NCBI GenBank assembly: GCA_009746045.1
Contig: RPFO01001559.1
Location: 1 to 21,789 of the forward strand
Length of the DNA stretch: 21,789 nt
Direction of reading: 5' to 3'
DNA from: Mesostigma viride
Taxonomy: Eukaryota; Streptophyta; Mesostigmatophyceae; Mesostigmatales; Mesostigmataceae
In this document: positions 1 to 9,737 of the stretch, piece by piece
Position numbering within the stretch: the first letter of the stretch is position 1
Layout of the letters: the number at the start of each line of letters is the position of its first letter
Made by a program: the position numbers and the translations under genes
The notes under the pieces: generated by a model
Told to the model about the DNA's origin: nothing
Seen by the model: only the letters and a program-made list of their open reading frames with translations
The model's database searches: none

Positions 1-1
1 G

Positions 2-3000
2 GAGCATGTGGGGATTGAGAGGATGTCGCAACCACAGCCGCAATCGCATGGTCCACCCCCACCGTTTGTTGAGCCGGTGTACTGGCAACAACCACTGCCG
101 CAGCCGCAGCCGCAGCAGCCGCTGCCGCCAACACCACTGCATCCGCATTACCACCACCAGGCCAATCAGGCAACGTCAGGGCACCCAGAGCCGGCGTCAC
201 AGCCCGGTAGGCATGCCTGTGACCATGGGGGTGTGGCTGCGGTGGACGTGACAGATGCCAGCAATGCCAGAGCGGTGCTGGAAGCCAAACCCCACCCACC
301 AGGGGTCGCTGCACCGGACCCTGTAGTGGGTACGGCTCATGCGCCACTCTGTGGGCCGGCCGGTGGCGCCCATGTGGAGCCATTGGCCGCCACAGGTGAC
401 AGAATTAGCGCATCAGGGGCGGCATCAGTACCGGAGGCGACGAGGATGATGCCAGCGATAAAGAGCGGTGGCGGTCGGCAGAAAGCTGGCCGAGGGTCGG
501 GTGGGGGCGACGGCGTGGGTGTGCGGTCTGGTGCGAGAAAATCTGGGGGAGAGTCATCCAATCCATTACCCTTGCCTTCTGGGAGCCCTGCCACCGTGGC
601 CGCAGCTGGCCCTGTCACGGCAGCAGCAGCAGTGAAGGGAGGTGCGGCTAATGCAGAAGTGACCGTTGCGACCGCAGCAGAGATGGCGGCAGCAGAGCAA
701 GCGCGCCGTGTGGCATCCTCTGGCGCGACCCCCTCCTCTTCAACTGGCTTGCAACGCAACGACTTTGGTGTAGCCGTGACAAATGCCGATGATTCCACGC
801 CGGGCGTTATGCCCGGATCAACCGCTATCGTCAATGGCAGTGGTATTTCTTCTGGCAGCCAGCAACCCACCACCTCCAAGGCACCACGCCGTGACCCGGC
901 AGCATCCATGCCCGTGGCAGCCGAGGGGCCCCTGCAGGTGCCGCCTCCGCCGCCAGCGCGCAGAGTGACCCGCTCGGTCACCGCGGCGGGGGCAGGCCAG
1001 GCGCAGGCGCCAGGTGGCGGCACAGGAACATCCCAACGGGACGCAAGCGCCGCCCATGACCATGACAGCAGCAGGCATGCCGCGCGTGATGGTGGGAGGC
1101 ATCAAGGTGAGCTCAGCGGTGATGATGAGGGGGGCCGGACCACAGGCATGGCGGGCGTTGCAGGGAGTGAGAATACGATTACTGCAAGGAGAGAGAATAA
1201 AGATGTGGTCCCAGGCGGAGTGGGGACGAACCACAAGGGTGAGGAGGACGCAGCTCCCTTGCAGAACGCAAGCTCTAAGGTGGCCCCTGCTGCGTCCGCA
1301 AGCCACTTTTGCACCCACTCGCCAAACGATCCTTTGACCGCTGGGCACGCGAAAGCTGGCACGCCGCACCCGCGCACGGGCATGTGCTCCGTGTCCTGGC
1401 GGCCCGAGGACGCGGATGGCAGCATCGACGCATTAACGGGTGACCCTCTCGGCGAGGGGGGGGGCAGGGAGCGGGGCAGAGGCGCGCGGGAGTGTCTGTT
1501 ACTATGAGTTGCTGGAGCCTGGTGGTGACGACGGCAAGTATGGTGACCATGGTGGCAACGGCAAGCACAGCGGCGGCCAGCTCCTCATCAAGCTGCGATC
1601 GCCCCACCTGGTACGTGCGCTGTTAACGTGTAGAGTCAAACTTGTTTCAACTTGCTGATCAAATGCTTGCTGGCCTGGGGTCTCCCTGGCATGTTCTTGG
1701 CAGCAGGCAATGTAAGGGGCCGTGGCCAGCGGATTCCCAATGCAGCTGGAGCTGGGTAAGTTCGGAGCCTACTGTGTGTTGGTAGGTGTAAGTGGTCCTC
1801 GGATCTTTCTGTGTGCAAAGTAAAGTATAAACAGATAGTAGTAAGCAGTGAGCTCACCATACAGTCATTCCCGCGTTAAGTTACGATCGCCGCCAAATTC
1901 TGGGCGTCGAAACTTAACGCGGGAACGGAACTTCACGGTAGAATTAGGGTAGCAGCCCACCCCTTCGTACTCTGACGGACTTCTATACAGCATTTGACAG
2001 CTCTCGTCAAGCCTGATTCAGCTGCAGCATCAAGGCCGCTCAAAGTACGAGATTTCGTACCATTTCTGGATGCGGCGAGGCTGGGCGCTGCGGGATGCTT
2101 GGGTGATAGGCTGATAGCGAGGCTGAGCAGCTGCCACTTTGCTAGTTCACCTCAGCTCAGATCCGGCTGAGCATGAGTTCATCCTGGCGTAGCCTGGCGC
2201 TTGCTATGTTCTGTGTTCTGGGAATCCAGGGTCCCTGTTCCCTGCCGAGCTCGGCCTCTGTAATTGCCACTAATTAAGTGCAGCATGGAGCATTCAGCAT
2301 GGCCTATTTGCTTCCTAGACAAACTGTAACGTCACAATCATAGTAAGATAGAGTCGTCTCACTCAGCTATTAGTATAGCGGGTCCCCTAGTCCGGAGTCG
2401 CGAAGTCCGGACTTGGCCGAAAATGGCCTCCTCCGCAGCCAAAAGTAGCCTGACGCCTACAGTTTGGCTCAATGTCGCGTTAAGCTACGATGGCACCCAG
2501 GCTTAAGTTATGGTCGCCGCCCACACTTCGGCGTCGTAACTTAACGCGGGAATGTAACCTTAAGAATCGTAACGTAACGCGGGAACGACTGTACTGTGTT
2601 GTATGCGTAATGCAAGCCAGTGCATTTCAAGGGAGGCGGGTTGATGACCTTCTCACACCGTAGTGTACATCCCGTGTGTGTAAATGCTAGGACAAGGCCG
2701 TGAAAGGAGAAAAAACGCATCAGGGTTATGCTGTTGACATCGTCCCCAGACCACCTGCCATGTCTTGTATCAGACACGCATGCCTGTACAATCCCCCCTG
2801 CTTGCTTGCCCAGGGTTGCATCGTATGCCCGGCATCCACGTGGTTGGCCATCATGCTGGCATCTCCTTCTCTGGCATCTGCTTTGGTATTGACGTCGGCA
2901 TTAGCATCTGCCCTCCACATTCCCATTGCCTTGTATTGCAACAAGACATTGTGGCATCGGCGTGGCACATGTCACCATCACCCCTGGCCTCATGTGGGGC

Positions 3001-3473
3001 CTTTCTCTCTTTTTCCATCTGCTTCTGGACATCCCTTTCTGTGCTGGGCAGGAGGGCAGTGCCGACCTGGCAGATGTGGAGATCCTTGGGCAATGCCTCA
3101 CCGTGACGTTTACCAAGGGGCGGGGCAGGCTGCAGGTAATGATGCAAGCTGGTTCTATCGCGTGTCGTCTTGCCACGAACCTCCTGTGGCCCATCTGGCC
3201 ATGGCCTTCACTTTTTTTTGTGTGCCAAGTGACGCCAAACCCTTGGGGTCACCCCCTGGAAGCGTTGCTGCTGCTAGGTGTCGTCCACGCGGCCACCCGT
3301 GGTTTGCGGCCGATATATCTCTGTTGTTTCACACCGAAGCAAGCTTGGTTTGCCGTCGACTGGCCATGCAAGCTTTACCCCTAGTAGTAGTGAGGCCTAT
3401 TGCTGTCGAGTTCGTCTACGTCATGTGCCTTGTTGATGAACAGGGGGTATCCATCACAGTGTCGGTGGAATAG
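2..3473 (+). CDS. 3' part of a spliced gene: long disordered region plus putative C-terminal CS/PIH1-like domain (partial)
   Basis: The reading frame is open from the window edge to about 1460, so the true start lies upstream. The first ~480 residues are disordered: Gln/Pro/His-rich at the start (QPLPQPQPQQPLPP), then Ala/Gly/Ser-rich, with no membrane segment. At a G9 run (1456-1464) this frame soon meets a stop (1505-1507). Skipping one G continues into YYELLEPGGDD and GGQLLIKLRSPHL, which end at a phase-0 donor (1610|GTACGTGC). The next exon-like block, 3052-3135, follows a pyrimidine tract plus GGGCAG, is also phase 0, and reads EGSADLADVEILGQCLTVTF. The last coding block ends with VEFVYVMCLVDEQGVSITVSVE and TAG at 3471-3473; its acceptor (between about 3229 and 3369) is unresolved. 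The strand pattern resembles the CS-like C-terminus of PIH1-family dynein assembly factors or p23-type co-chaperones. The domain call is inference without a profile search; the splice phases are seen directly. Confidence 0.5.
1611..3051 (+). other. Predicted intron carrying a MITE
   Basis: The donor CCACCTG|GTACGTGC and the acceptor after a CT-rich stretch (CTTTCTCTCTTTTTCC, later GTGCTGGGCAG|GAG) bound a 1441-bp phase-0 intron. Half of it is the pogo-like element at 1862-2591. The rest (1611-1859 and 2594-3051) has no convincing coding sequence on either strand. One TGTAA at 1709-1713 could act as a premature poly(A) signal, but nothing else supports that use. Confidence 0.45.
1862..2591. 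mobile_element. Non-autonomous pogo/Tc1-mariner-like MITE, 730 bp, TA duplication
   Basis: The ends are inverted repeats of about 26 bp beginning CAGTCRTTCCCGCGTTA, flanked by TA on both sides (1860-1861 and 2592-2593). CAGT-type termini with a TA duplication are characteristic of the pogo/Tigger branch of Tc1/mariner. A GTTAAGTTACGA-like motif recurs near the ends in alternating orientation: 1875-1886 (+), 1907-1918 (-), 2479-2490 (+), 2502-2513 (+), 2534-2545 (-) and 2567-2578 (-). These could be transposase-binding sites. A short palindrome AGTCCGGA/TCCGGACT lies at 2389-2413. No transposase ORF is present, so it must depend on one supplied in trans. Confidence 0.75.
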
Positions 3474-3786
3474 AATAGCCGTTCAGTTTATGATGTGGAA
3501 GCGGTCAATGATCTGATGAGGAATTGTCGCTTGTCTTGTGACGATGCTGTGCCTACGCTCAGGTCATCCTTCCGGTCCCTGTGCTCCAAGAGAAATTCGG
3601 TATCGGAAAGGTCAGGAGAAGGGAAAAACACTTCAACTGGTATTTGAGCGTGAGCCGTTGTCATCGTAACCTACTTCAGCATCTCAGCCGGCCGATCATG
3701 CCCCGCATGGATGCATCTGGGGGATGTGGCAGACGAGACGGCACTGGCCACCGGGCGCACGTGGCTGACAAGATCATGATTGATAA

Positions 3787-3791
3787 TGTAA
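3787..3791 (+). terminator. TGTAA poly(A) signal candidate
   Basis: TGTAA is the usual poly(A) signal of green algae. This one lies about 315 bases after the TAG at 3473 and fits the 3' end of the upstream gene. The interval 3474-4106 otherwise holds no recognisable gene: the longer open frame at 3581-3988 has biased, protein-unlike composition and becomes AT-rich, consistent with 3'UTR and flanking DNA. Confidence 0.4.
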
Positions 3792-4529
3792 AGACAGATG
3801 ATGTCCAGAAGCTGCAGATGAGCTGGCAATTATCATGTCCCCACAGCAAGGTCCTGGGGGAAGGAGACCAGATTCTGGATTCTGTCCAAGCAATTTTTGT
3901 CTCCTTGTTCTTTCAAGTGTGGATGTCCCCTATTCTTGTTTATTCTTTCAAGTATGGAGTAACAGAGATTTTTCTTATTTATGTGTGATGATTGATATTT
4001 ATGCGCGTTTGGTGGTAGTATTATTGATCTATATTATGGAATTAATTAATGATGAAAATAAAATTATTAACTTGGAACATATCTCCGTGACGCAGTCACG
4101 TGTCTATTAACTAATCTCCGTTGGGAGCACATGTAGCACATATCCCTGAGAAGGCTTTTATATAATTAATACATTTGGGCTATACTTCCTGCAGGGGTAG
4201 GGTGTAAACTACACAGGTGCTCTGGGTGCGCACAAAGGGCGCCTGCACCACTATGTATTCCAGCAGCTAAGGTGCGGACATATAGGGTATACGGAAGATC
4301 ATCACGTATGGCTATAAAACAACTAGAGCATGGAGTCTCAGCAGAGAGTAGCTCTGCTGAGACGCCATGATGATCTGCATGCATAGGGAACGCTAAGCTA
4401 AATTCTGAATGCATCGTCCGTGGGAAGTCCCATCATAGGCGCACATGCGCGCAGGCGTGGGCCACGTGCTAAGCTAAGCCTGACTAGCTAGTCTCCATTA
4501 TTAATTAATTAATTTGTGCTCCCGTATGT

Positions 4530-4745
4530 ATTAATTAATTAAACATGTGCTCCCGTTGGGGAGTACAGGAGCACCGAAGTGCTTTCAATCCCTGTGTGTG
4601 CACAACAGGAGAAAGGGCAGAGACGGCCCCAGTCTCCTTGATGCCTAATGCATGCCACAGCTGCATTCGGGCACACTAGCTAAACGGACACGCTAACGAT
4701 CCGGCAATCTGTGGGTGCAATAAGACCCATGTGAGCATGGCATAA
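4530..4745 (-). mobile_element. SINE-like A-family element, copy 1 (slightly 5'-truncated)
   Basis: On the minus strand it reads from GCCATGCTCACATGGGTC through a conserved body with GGAGACTGGGG and CTCTGCCCTTTCTCCTG, to AAGCACTTCGGTGCTCC, a CTCCC-CAAC-GGGAG stem-loop and a TTAATTAA tail at 4530-4544. It lacks the 5'-most ~20 bp present in the copy at 9497-9737. A second stem-loop/tail scrap lies just left (about 4500-4529). There is no open frame of its own. Partial body similarity to other copies in the window and the shared tail mark it as a short retroposon; I do not recognise a tRNA, 5S or 7SL head. Confidence 0.6.
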
Positions 4746-4928
4746 CAATTAACTAATTAATTATTTAAACTCGTGCTCCCGTTGGGGAGTCACGGAGCAC
4801 CGAAGTGCTTTTAATTCCTGCATGAGTGTGCACAACAGGAGAAAGGGCAGAGACCCCCAGTCTCCTTCATGCCTAATTAAGGCATGCCACAGCTGCATTC
4901 GGCACTATAGCCAGTGCATTCGCCAGTG

Positions 4929-5395
4929 CCCTCGACCTCCGCGAGGAGGCCGACCGCACCCAGCGCAGCCACAACGTCATAGTCAAGCACTTCGACCAGC
5001 CGGCAGGTGAGGACTCGACGACTCTTAGAACTTGCGGCCATTTAGGCGCAACATTTTTGCCCCCATGCGCATTACTGGTGAGCTGGACATGTCGGCTGTT
5101 CGCCTCCCCCGCGCGCGGGGTAAGGCTGGCCCGGCACCCGTGCTCCTCACCTTTAAGTACATGGCGGACAAGCTGTTGTTTCTTCAAGGCCGCAAGAAGC
5201 TCTCGGGGACTCACTTCATGCTGGACGACGACCTGACCCTGGCCCAGCAACAACAGCGACGCGAGCTATGGCCGACCTACCTCCAGATACGGCAGAGCGC
5301 AGGGGGAAACCGGTATACTGGAGGGGGGACGTCATCCACGTTGACCACAAGCCCTGGCAGGCACCCCCTGCCACCTCAGCAAACCCATGCAGTCT
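4929..5395 (+). pseudogene. L1 ORF1p-like (Transposase_22-type) fragment, frameshifted
   Basis: ORF1p of L1-type LINEs is an RNA-binding chaperone with a coiled coil, an RRM and a C-terminal domain. Visible here are DLREEADRTQRSHNVIVKHF (RRM-start-like), then RGKAGPAPVLLTFKYMADKL and FMLDDDLTLAQQQQRRELWP, matching the C-terminal pattern of a small-domain start, a (N/D)-[ED]-D-L-[ST] motif and RRELWP. KPVYWRGDVIHVDHKPW follows after a frame change near 5300, and another frame change lies near 5010-5030. The upstream part is absent because of 5' truncation. The family assignment rests on motif pattern only. Homologous fragments lie on the minus strand at 6868-7005, 8400-8690, 9350-9480 and 9740-10080. 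Confidence 0.55.
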
Positions 5396-5463
5396 AGGAC
5401 ATATAGCAGTAGTGTAGATTAGTAAGGCTTAGCCCTACCACGCGGCCCCAGCGCATGTGCGCC

Positions 5464-5612
5464 CATAATGGCCCCCATGGATGTTGCCTACAGAATTTAG
5501 CCAAGCCATGCCTATAATGGGACCCCATGGATGTTGCCTTCAGAATTTAGCCAAGCCATGCCTATAATGGGACCGGCCCCATGGATGTTGCATTAAGAAT
5601 TTAGCCATGCTA
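5464..5612. repeat. Three tandem copies of a ~50-bp unit
   Basis: The unit contains ATAATGG, CCCCATGGATGTTGCCT and AGAATTTAGCCAAGCCATG. Copies start near 5464, 5511 and 5561. The related B-family copy has this segment once (about 4393-4450, minus), so the triplication is private to this copy. The units abut without spacers, so this is not a CRISPR array. Confidence 0.8.
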
Positions 5613-6126
5613 TGCCATGCAGAGAGATGCTCTCTGCCGAGAAGCCATGTCCTAGCTCGTGTATAGTTATGATGATCTTCCCCCACATAACATACTCCCC
5701 CTTAGCTGGGCATAGTGTGAAGATTAAATGAGGGTGCAGGTGCCCTGGTGCACCTAGAGCAAGGGTCGCTTACATTCCCACCCTTGCAGGAAGTAGCCCA
5801 GAATGTATTAAAAGCCATATGCCCCTGCTCAGGGATATGTGCTACATGTACTCCCAACGGAGTTATGTTTCTAATTAATTAATTCGCCAGTGCATTCGCC
5901 AGTGGCTGCCATAGCTGCAGTGACTACCAATGGCATAACAAGGAGCGTGGGCAAGTAATCTGATCATAGCGAAGACGTAGCATGGCTGTGCAAGCTGACT
6001 ATCTCCGCTATTGCTATATATCCCCCGCTAAGCCGGGGTCGCTGGGGGGCACTAGGGGGCGCCTACCAGGGCTTGTGGTTGGCGTGGATGACCGCGGGCC
6101 CCCGGCCCGAGGTCCACTATATATAT

Positions 6127-6854
6127 TATAAAAATATAATTACTTACAGCAGAGTGAAATCACTCAAACCAAAGCACACGCCCAGCTATAAACCTATATA
6201 CAGAGCCATGTCAAAGCGCTATACGACGATAAGACCAATGGAAACGCCTAACGGGAGGAACCTAATAGCCCTGCTGCACCGCAAAATCAGCCCGTGTACG
6301 GCGGAGCATGACGTCAGCCATGGCCCGAGTCAGCGCCACCGACAAGCGCTGACGCGCCAATATGACGTCCAGGTCCGCGCCGACCATGGGGCCCGCTGGC
6401 CCTCCAGGTCCAGCCGGTCCTCCCGGAGCCGGCAACACTCCTTGAAGAAGGCGGAGGTCAGGGGCCCCATGGCCCCAAACTCCTCCAGGACAAAGGGCAC
6501 CACACGATGGTGCCCGACGTCGCCGTAGGCCAGGAGCTTGGCCCGCTCCGCCCGGTCCGCCGTGTAACCTGCCGTGAGGGAGGCCCCAGCCACGTGGCTA
6601 AGAGCCAAGGGCCGCGCCAACGAAACGTCAATAAGCAGATGCCGGCCACCCCCCTCAAAGTCCAGCACCACGATGTCAGGCCGGTGGTTGGCCGGGAATA
6701 GAAGGCAGCGCCATCCGCATCCTCGGACCGGATGTTCGCGTGGGGGAAAACCGACCGAACCATGGCGAGCACCACCGTCAGGAGGACAGTGTGCAAATAC
6801 AAATACCAATTCTGATTCTGTTGGCCCCCCATGGATGCGCAGGCAAGGTAGTGA
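6127..6854 (-). mobile_element. 5'-truncated copy of the R2-like LINE, with 13-bp TSD
   Basis: This is a near-identical inverted copy of about 12850-13569: the same C-terminal endonuclease reading frame (HRPDIVVLDFEG, LLIDVS, ERAKLLAYGD, VVPFVLEEFGAMGPLT) and the same 3'UTR. The flanks are ccactatatatat at 6114-6126 and 6855-6867, a 13-bp TSD. A six-base insertion (gcatcc, minus strand) and a disrupted C-terminus (about 6350) separate it from the longer copy. It interrupts a B-family ORF1 remnant at the point that reads GGTATACTGG in the intact paralogue (about 5312-5321). Confidence 0.8.
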
Positions 6855-7011
6855 CCACTATATATATGGCTTCCCCCCTGTGATCTGCCGGAGCTGGAGG
6901 TAGGTCGGCCGTAGCTCCCGTCGCCGTTCATTGCTGCGCCAGGGTCAAGCCGTCGTCCAGCATGGCGTGTAGGAAGTCCTCGAGAGCTTCTTGCGGCGTA
7001 AACAACAGCTT

Positions 7012-7075
7012 TAAATTAAATTAAATTAAATTATAACATGACTCCGTTGGGAGATCATGTGTAGCACATATTCCT
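7012..7075 (-). mobile_element. B-family 3'-end fragment with (TTAAA)n tail
   Basis: On the minus strand it reads CACATGATCTCCCAACGGAGTC and then a TTAAA-repeat tail (7012-7032). The stem-loop keeps the CAAC loop. Similarity to other B copies fades beyond about 7075. The stretch 7076-7310 holds nothing I can identify. Confidence 0.55.
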
Positions 7076-7489
7076 TGCTGGATGGATGGAGGCGAAGCCG
7101 TGAAACCGAACTAGTTATTGTTCAACTCTAAGCTAATCTAGTCTAGAAAACCCTACCTATTCTACTCAGCACAGCGCCCCTTCCTCTTGGGGGGACTCAG
7201 GGGGCTTGCCAATGCACAGGGGCTGGCTGGCGTGCATGTGAGCCTGAACAATCGTCTGCCATCTCTTCTAATTGTTCTGCATAGCAGTCCAAGCAATTAA
7301 GAGAGAGGGAGTGAATTAATTAAATAATTATTTAGGAACATAACTCCATTGGGAGTACATGTAGCACATAGCCCTGATAAGGGGCCTATGGCTTTTAATA
7401 CATTCTTAGCTACTTCCTGCAGGTCCACCACGGGGGAATGTAAACTGCCACCTATGTACTCTGGGTGCACAAAGTGCACCTGCCCACCG

Positions 7490-8074
7490 GGTGGTCCCAC
7501 GCCGAATGGGGTAGTTTTTCGCGCATTTTGCAAGAAAAAAACGCTGTTTTCGACTTTCCGTTTCGAAATTTTTTCTGGCGATTTGAGAACGCCCGCAAAA
7601 TTTTGCACAATTTCGCGTGATTTTCGCACGATTTTCGCACAATTTCACACAATTTCACACGATTTCACAGGATTTGGCATAATTTTACACGAACGGGGTC
7701 TAGCTGCAGAGAGACCCTTTGAAAATTTTCGCATGAATTCACGCATTTTTTACATGTCGTAATTTTTTACAATCGAACTTTTTTGCATGAATTTGCACTT
7801 TTTTGGTCGGTTTTTGGTCAATTTCAGCAAAATTTTCAAGATTTCGCATGATTTTACACTTTTTTGGCCTGGTTTTGGTCAATTTCAGCAAATTTTGCGC
7901 GATTTCGCACGATTTGCGAAGGGTCTAGCTGCAGAGAGACCCTTTCCGGCCGGCGGAAAATTCGCTCGGCTGCAAATTTTTCGGCAAGAATTTCGGCGCA
8001 ATGTCCGTTTTTCGGACGATTGAAACTAGCGTTTTTTTCTTGCAAAAATCTACCCCATTCCGCGTGGGACCACC
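7490..8074. mobile_element. 585-bp terminal-inverted-repeat element, 6-bp TSD, superfamily unknown
   Basis: The termini GGTGGTCCCACGC(C/G)GAATGG match as inverted repeats; homology continues for about 55 bp with an indel and includes GCAAGAAAAAAACGCT on both sides. The flanks are ccaccg at 7484-7489 and 8075-8080. The interior is AT-rich with repeated TTTCGCA/TTTCACAC words, two copies of a ~60-bp segment (about 7796 and 7857) and two copies of gggtctagctgcagagagac (about 7697 and 7920), each a GGGTCT/AGACCC hairpin. No credible ORF exists; the long open frames here are low-complexity artefacts. Confidence 0.75.
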
Positions 8075-8668
8075 CCACCGCTGTATATTCAGGCACCTAG
8101 ACTACTAGTAGGGGCACCGACAGATCCGGAGGGGGGAAGATCAGCATGGCTATACAGAAGCTACCTAGGGCATGGCGTCTCAGCAGAGAGTGGCTCTCCA
8201 TGCGTGGCCGGGCACAGCATAACTACTAAATAGATACAGCTAGGCATCATCTGGGGTGTGGCGCATCATGGGCACACATATGGACATGGCTAGGTAATGT
8301 CCATGAGTCAACTGGTATAGTGCCTGTAGTAGGCGTGCATGTACAATTAGGCGCCACGGTCTAACTATTCTACACTACTACTGCTGTATTCCTCTAAGCT
8401 GGGGCGTCTGGAGTCGCTGGAGCCGCGGGCCGGTGTCGCGGGGGTCGCGTGCCAGCGGAGTAGTGTGGCCGACGTAGATCGATGGCCCCCCCCTTCCAGT
8501 ACACCGGCTGCCCCGCCTTAATTGGTCTGCCGGAGCTGGAGGTAGGTCGGCCGGCCATAGCTCCCGTTGCCCGCCGTTGTTGCTGCGCCAGGGTCAAGTC
8601 GTCGTCCAAGGTGAAGGAGGTCTTCTCAAGCCGCTTGCGGCGTCTGAGAATCGAAAGCTTGTCCGCCG

Positions 8669-9339
8669 GGCTCTTGAAGATGAGAAGACTGACTTATAGG
8701 AGGGAGTGAATGCGGTGTTCAAACTTAGCTGGGACCACTAGCTATAGGTCGGCCAGCAACAGCTGTGTGTAGCTCGTGGCAGATTTACCCAACTTTCTAG
8801 GAATGTCCTAATTGGGGCCAGGCCAGGTCATATATGCCGCCCTGGTTGGCGGCAAGCCGCTGGGGACCGGCCAGACCAAGGGCAGTGTCTACCTGACTGG
8901 TGCGAGCAAGATGTCCTACAAATGCTATCCTACGCTGCCCGTAATCAGATCGTCCGAAATGCAAGGCATACCCTGATACAAAGACTCTGACCTATGTAAG
9001 GAAAACCCTACATTCAGGACCTGTCGAAGCATCATGTAAACCGTGCCGTCCAGCCTAGCTGGCGGCCAGTGTGTCCGTGAGGGCGATCCATGCATGTCGG
9101 CCTAGGGCGCCATACGTAAGCACCGTGAGGACGAGTCCTCGACCTTGAAGAGCATTTGCTTGCGGTGCTCGCCCAGGTCCGGCCTTCGAGTGCCTGGCAG
9201 TAGGTTTTGAGCGAACCGAGCCTAGCTAGCCCAGGCCAGGCTGATGCGGGATGTCCACATTGTCGGCGCCGGTGGCGGGGAGCAGGCTAGCTCCCCAGCA
9301 GTTTGAAGCGATGAGTTCACGGATAGGGACCTCCGTCCC
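8669..9339 (-). mobile_element. L1/RTE-like ORF2 C-terminal fragment inserted in a B-family copy
   Basis: Between 8990 and 8885 (minus) the DNA aligns with 14641-14745: it reads SLYQGMP and then GHLARTSQV in shifting frames, compared with DLYQGMQ and GHLARTNQV there. This is the post-RT region of L1/RTE-type ORF2. Neither side of this ~670-bp block matches the ORF1 frame of the uninterrupted paralogue at 4929-5885, and imperfect ~25-bp duplicates (cgtctgagaatcgaaagctt versus cgtctaaacaacggcttat) flank it. The ends are approximate. Confidence 0.45.
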
Positions 9340-9496
9340 GTCTAAACAACGGCTTATGTGCCATGTAATAAAATGTGCGGGAGCAAGGGGGCCGACCGGT
9401 CCCGAGCCTTACCCCGCGCGCGGGGAAGGCGGACAGCCGCGCGACATCCGGAGCTCACCAGTGAGTTGCATGGGGGTAAGAATGTCGCGCTTAAAC

Positions 9497-9737
9497 TTGC
9501 CCACGCTCCTTGCTATGATATGCTCACATGGGTCTTATTGCACCCACAGTTTGCCGGATCGTTAGCCTGTCCTTTTAGCTAGCCGCGCCCGATTGCAGCG
9601 CTGTGGCATGCCTTTGGCATGAAGGAGACTGGGGTCTCTGCCCTTTCTCCTGTAGTGCACACACAGCCCTGGATTAAAAGCACTTCGGTGCTCCGTGACT
9701 CCCCAACGGGAGCACGAGTTTAATTATATAATTAATT
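9497..9737 (+). mobile_element. Full-length SINE-like A-family element, 241 bp, exact 16-bp TSD
   Basis: The flanks are aatgtcgcgcttaaac at 9481-9496 and 9738-9753. The element starts TTGCCCACGCTCCTTG, contains a body shared in part with 4545-4745, and ends AAGCACTTCGGTGCTCC, then a stem-loop (CTCCC-CAAC-GGGAG with GTG/CAC closing pairs), then TTTAATTATATAATTAATT. The uninterrupted homologous site is visible at about 5032-5062, confirming insertion into an ORF1-like sequence. No RNA polymerase III B box (GGTTCGANTCC) is evident. Confidence 0.75.

Larger units (their letters stand above)
4929..5885 (+). mobile_element. B-family retroposon, copy I, 957 bp with 19-bp TSD
   Basis: The element is flanked by gccagtgcattcgccagtg at 4910-4928 and 5886-5904. 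It begins inside an ORF1p-like coding remnant (4929 to about 5395), continues through a 3'UTR that contains a triplicated 50-bp unit, and ends with the stem-loop ACTCC-CAAC-GGAGT (5848-5861) and a TTCTAATTAATTAATT tail. A long exact TSD, a 5' truncation and a simple-repeat tail are what target-primed reverse transcription leaves. It carries no reverse transcriptase, so another element mobilised it. Confidence 0.75.
4746..5953 (-). mobile_element. SINE-like A-family element, copy 2, interrupted by a B-family copy
   Basis: The minus-strand 5' end TTGCCCACGCTCCTTG is at 5953. The sequence runs to 5886, is interrupted by the insert 4929-5885, resumes at 4928 and ends in the CTCCC-CAAC-GGGAG stem-loop (about 4776-4800) with an AATTAATTATTTAAA tail at 4746-4770. 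The 5' terminus matches the one at 9497, so two copies share the same full-length start. The interruption is precise: the host sequence is duplicated as a 19-bp TSD. Confidence 0.6.
4107..7011 (-). mobile_element. B-family ORF1-bearing retroposon, copy III, split by later insertions
   Basis: Read on the minus strand, this copy has an L1 ORF1p-like remnant (7011-6868 and about 6113-6060), then a 3'UTR (about 6035-5990, resuming about 4490-4107), then a stem-loop (CTCC-CAAC-GGAG) and an AT-rich tail near 4107. Its coding part shares the [LM]DD[DG]LTLAQQ segment with 4929-5885. It has been opened twice: by the R2-like LINE copy 6127-6854, and by an A-family block around 4495-5990 whose flanks carry imperfect duplicates of ggagatagtcagctt. 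That the two outer parts are one element is inferred from collinearity with the uninterrupted paralogue at 4929-5885. Confidence 0.6.

Noticed and set aside
337-1023. Long minus-strand open frame opposite the first gene
   Set aside because: It is the antisense shadow of the GC-rich Ala/Gly/Pro exon; composition mirrors the plus-strand frame and no motif is seen.
2700-3473. One continuous 257-codon gene on the plus strand
   Set aside because: Only the last part is protein-like; the first two thirds are Cys/His/Pro-rich noise containing a pyrimidine tract, an acceptor and a donor that fit intron-exon structure in another frame.
5464-5612. CRISPR-like array
   Set aside because: Units abut with no spacers and the genome is eukaryotic; it is a tandem duplication inside a retroposon 3'UTR.
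7349-8100. Several 70-137 codon frames in the AT-rich tract
   Set aside because: They are low-complexity translations of TTTCGCA/TTTCACAC repeats inside the TIR element, open on both strands at once.
9121-9141. Hammerhead-ribozyme-like CCGTGAGGACGA segment
   Set aside because: It resembles hammerhead stem II, but no CUGANGA core precedes it and GAAA does not follow it.
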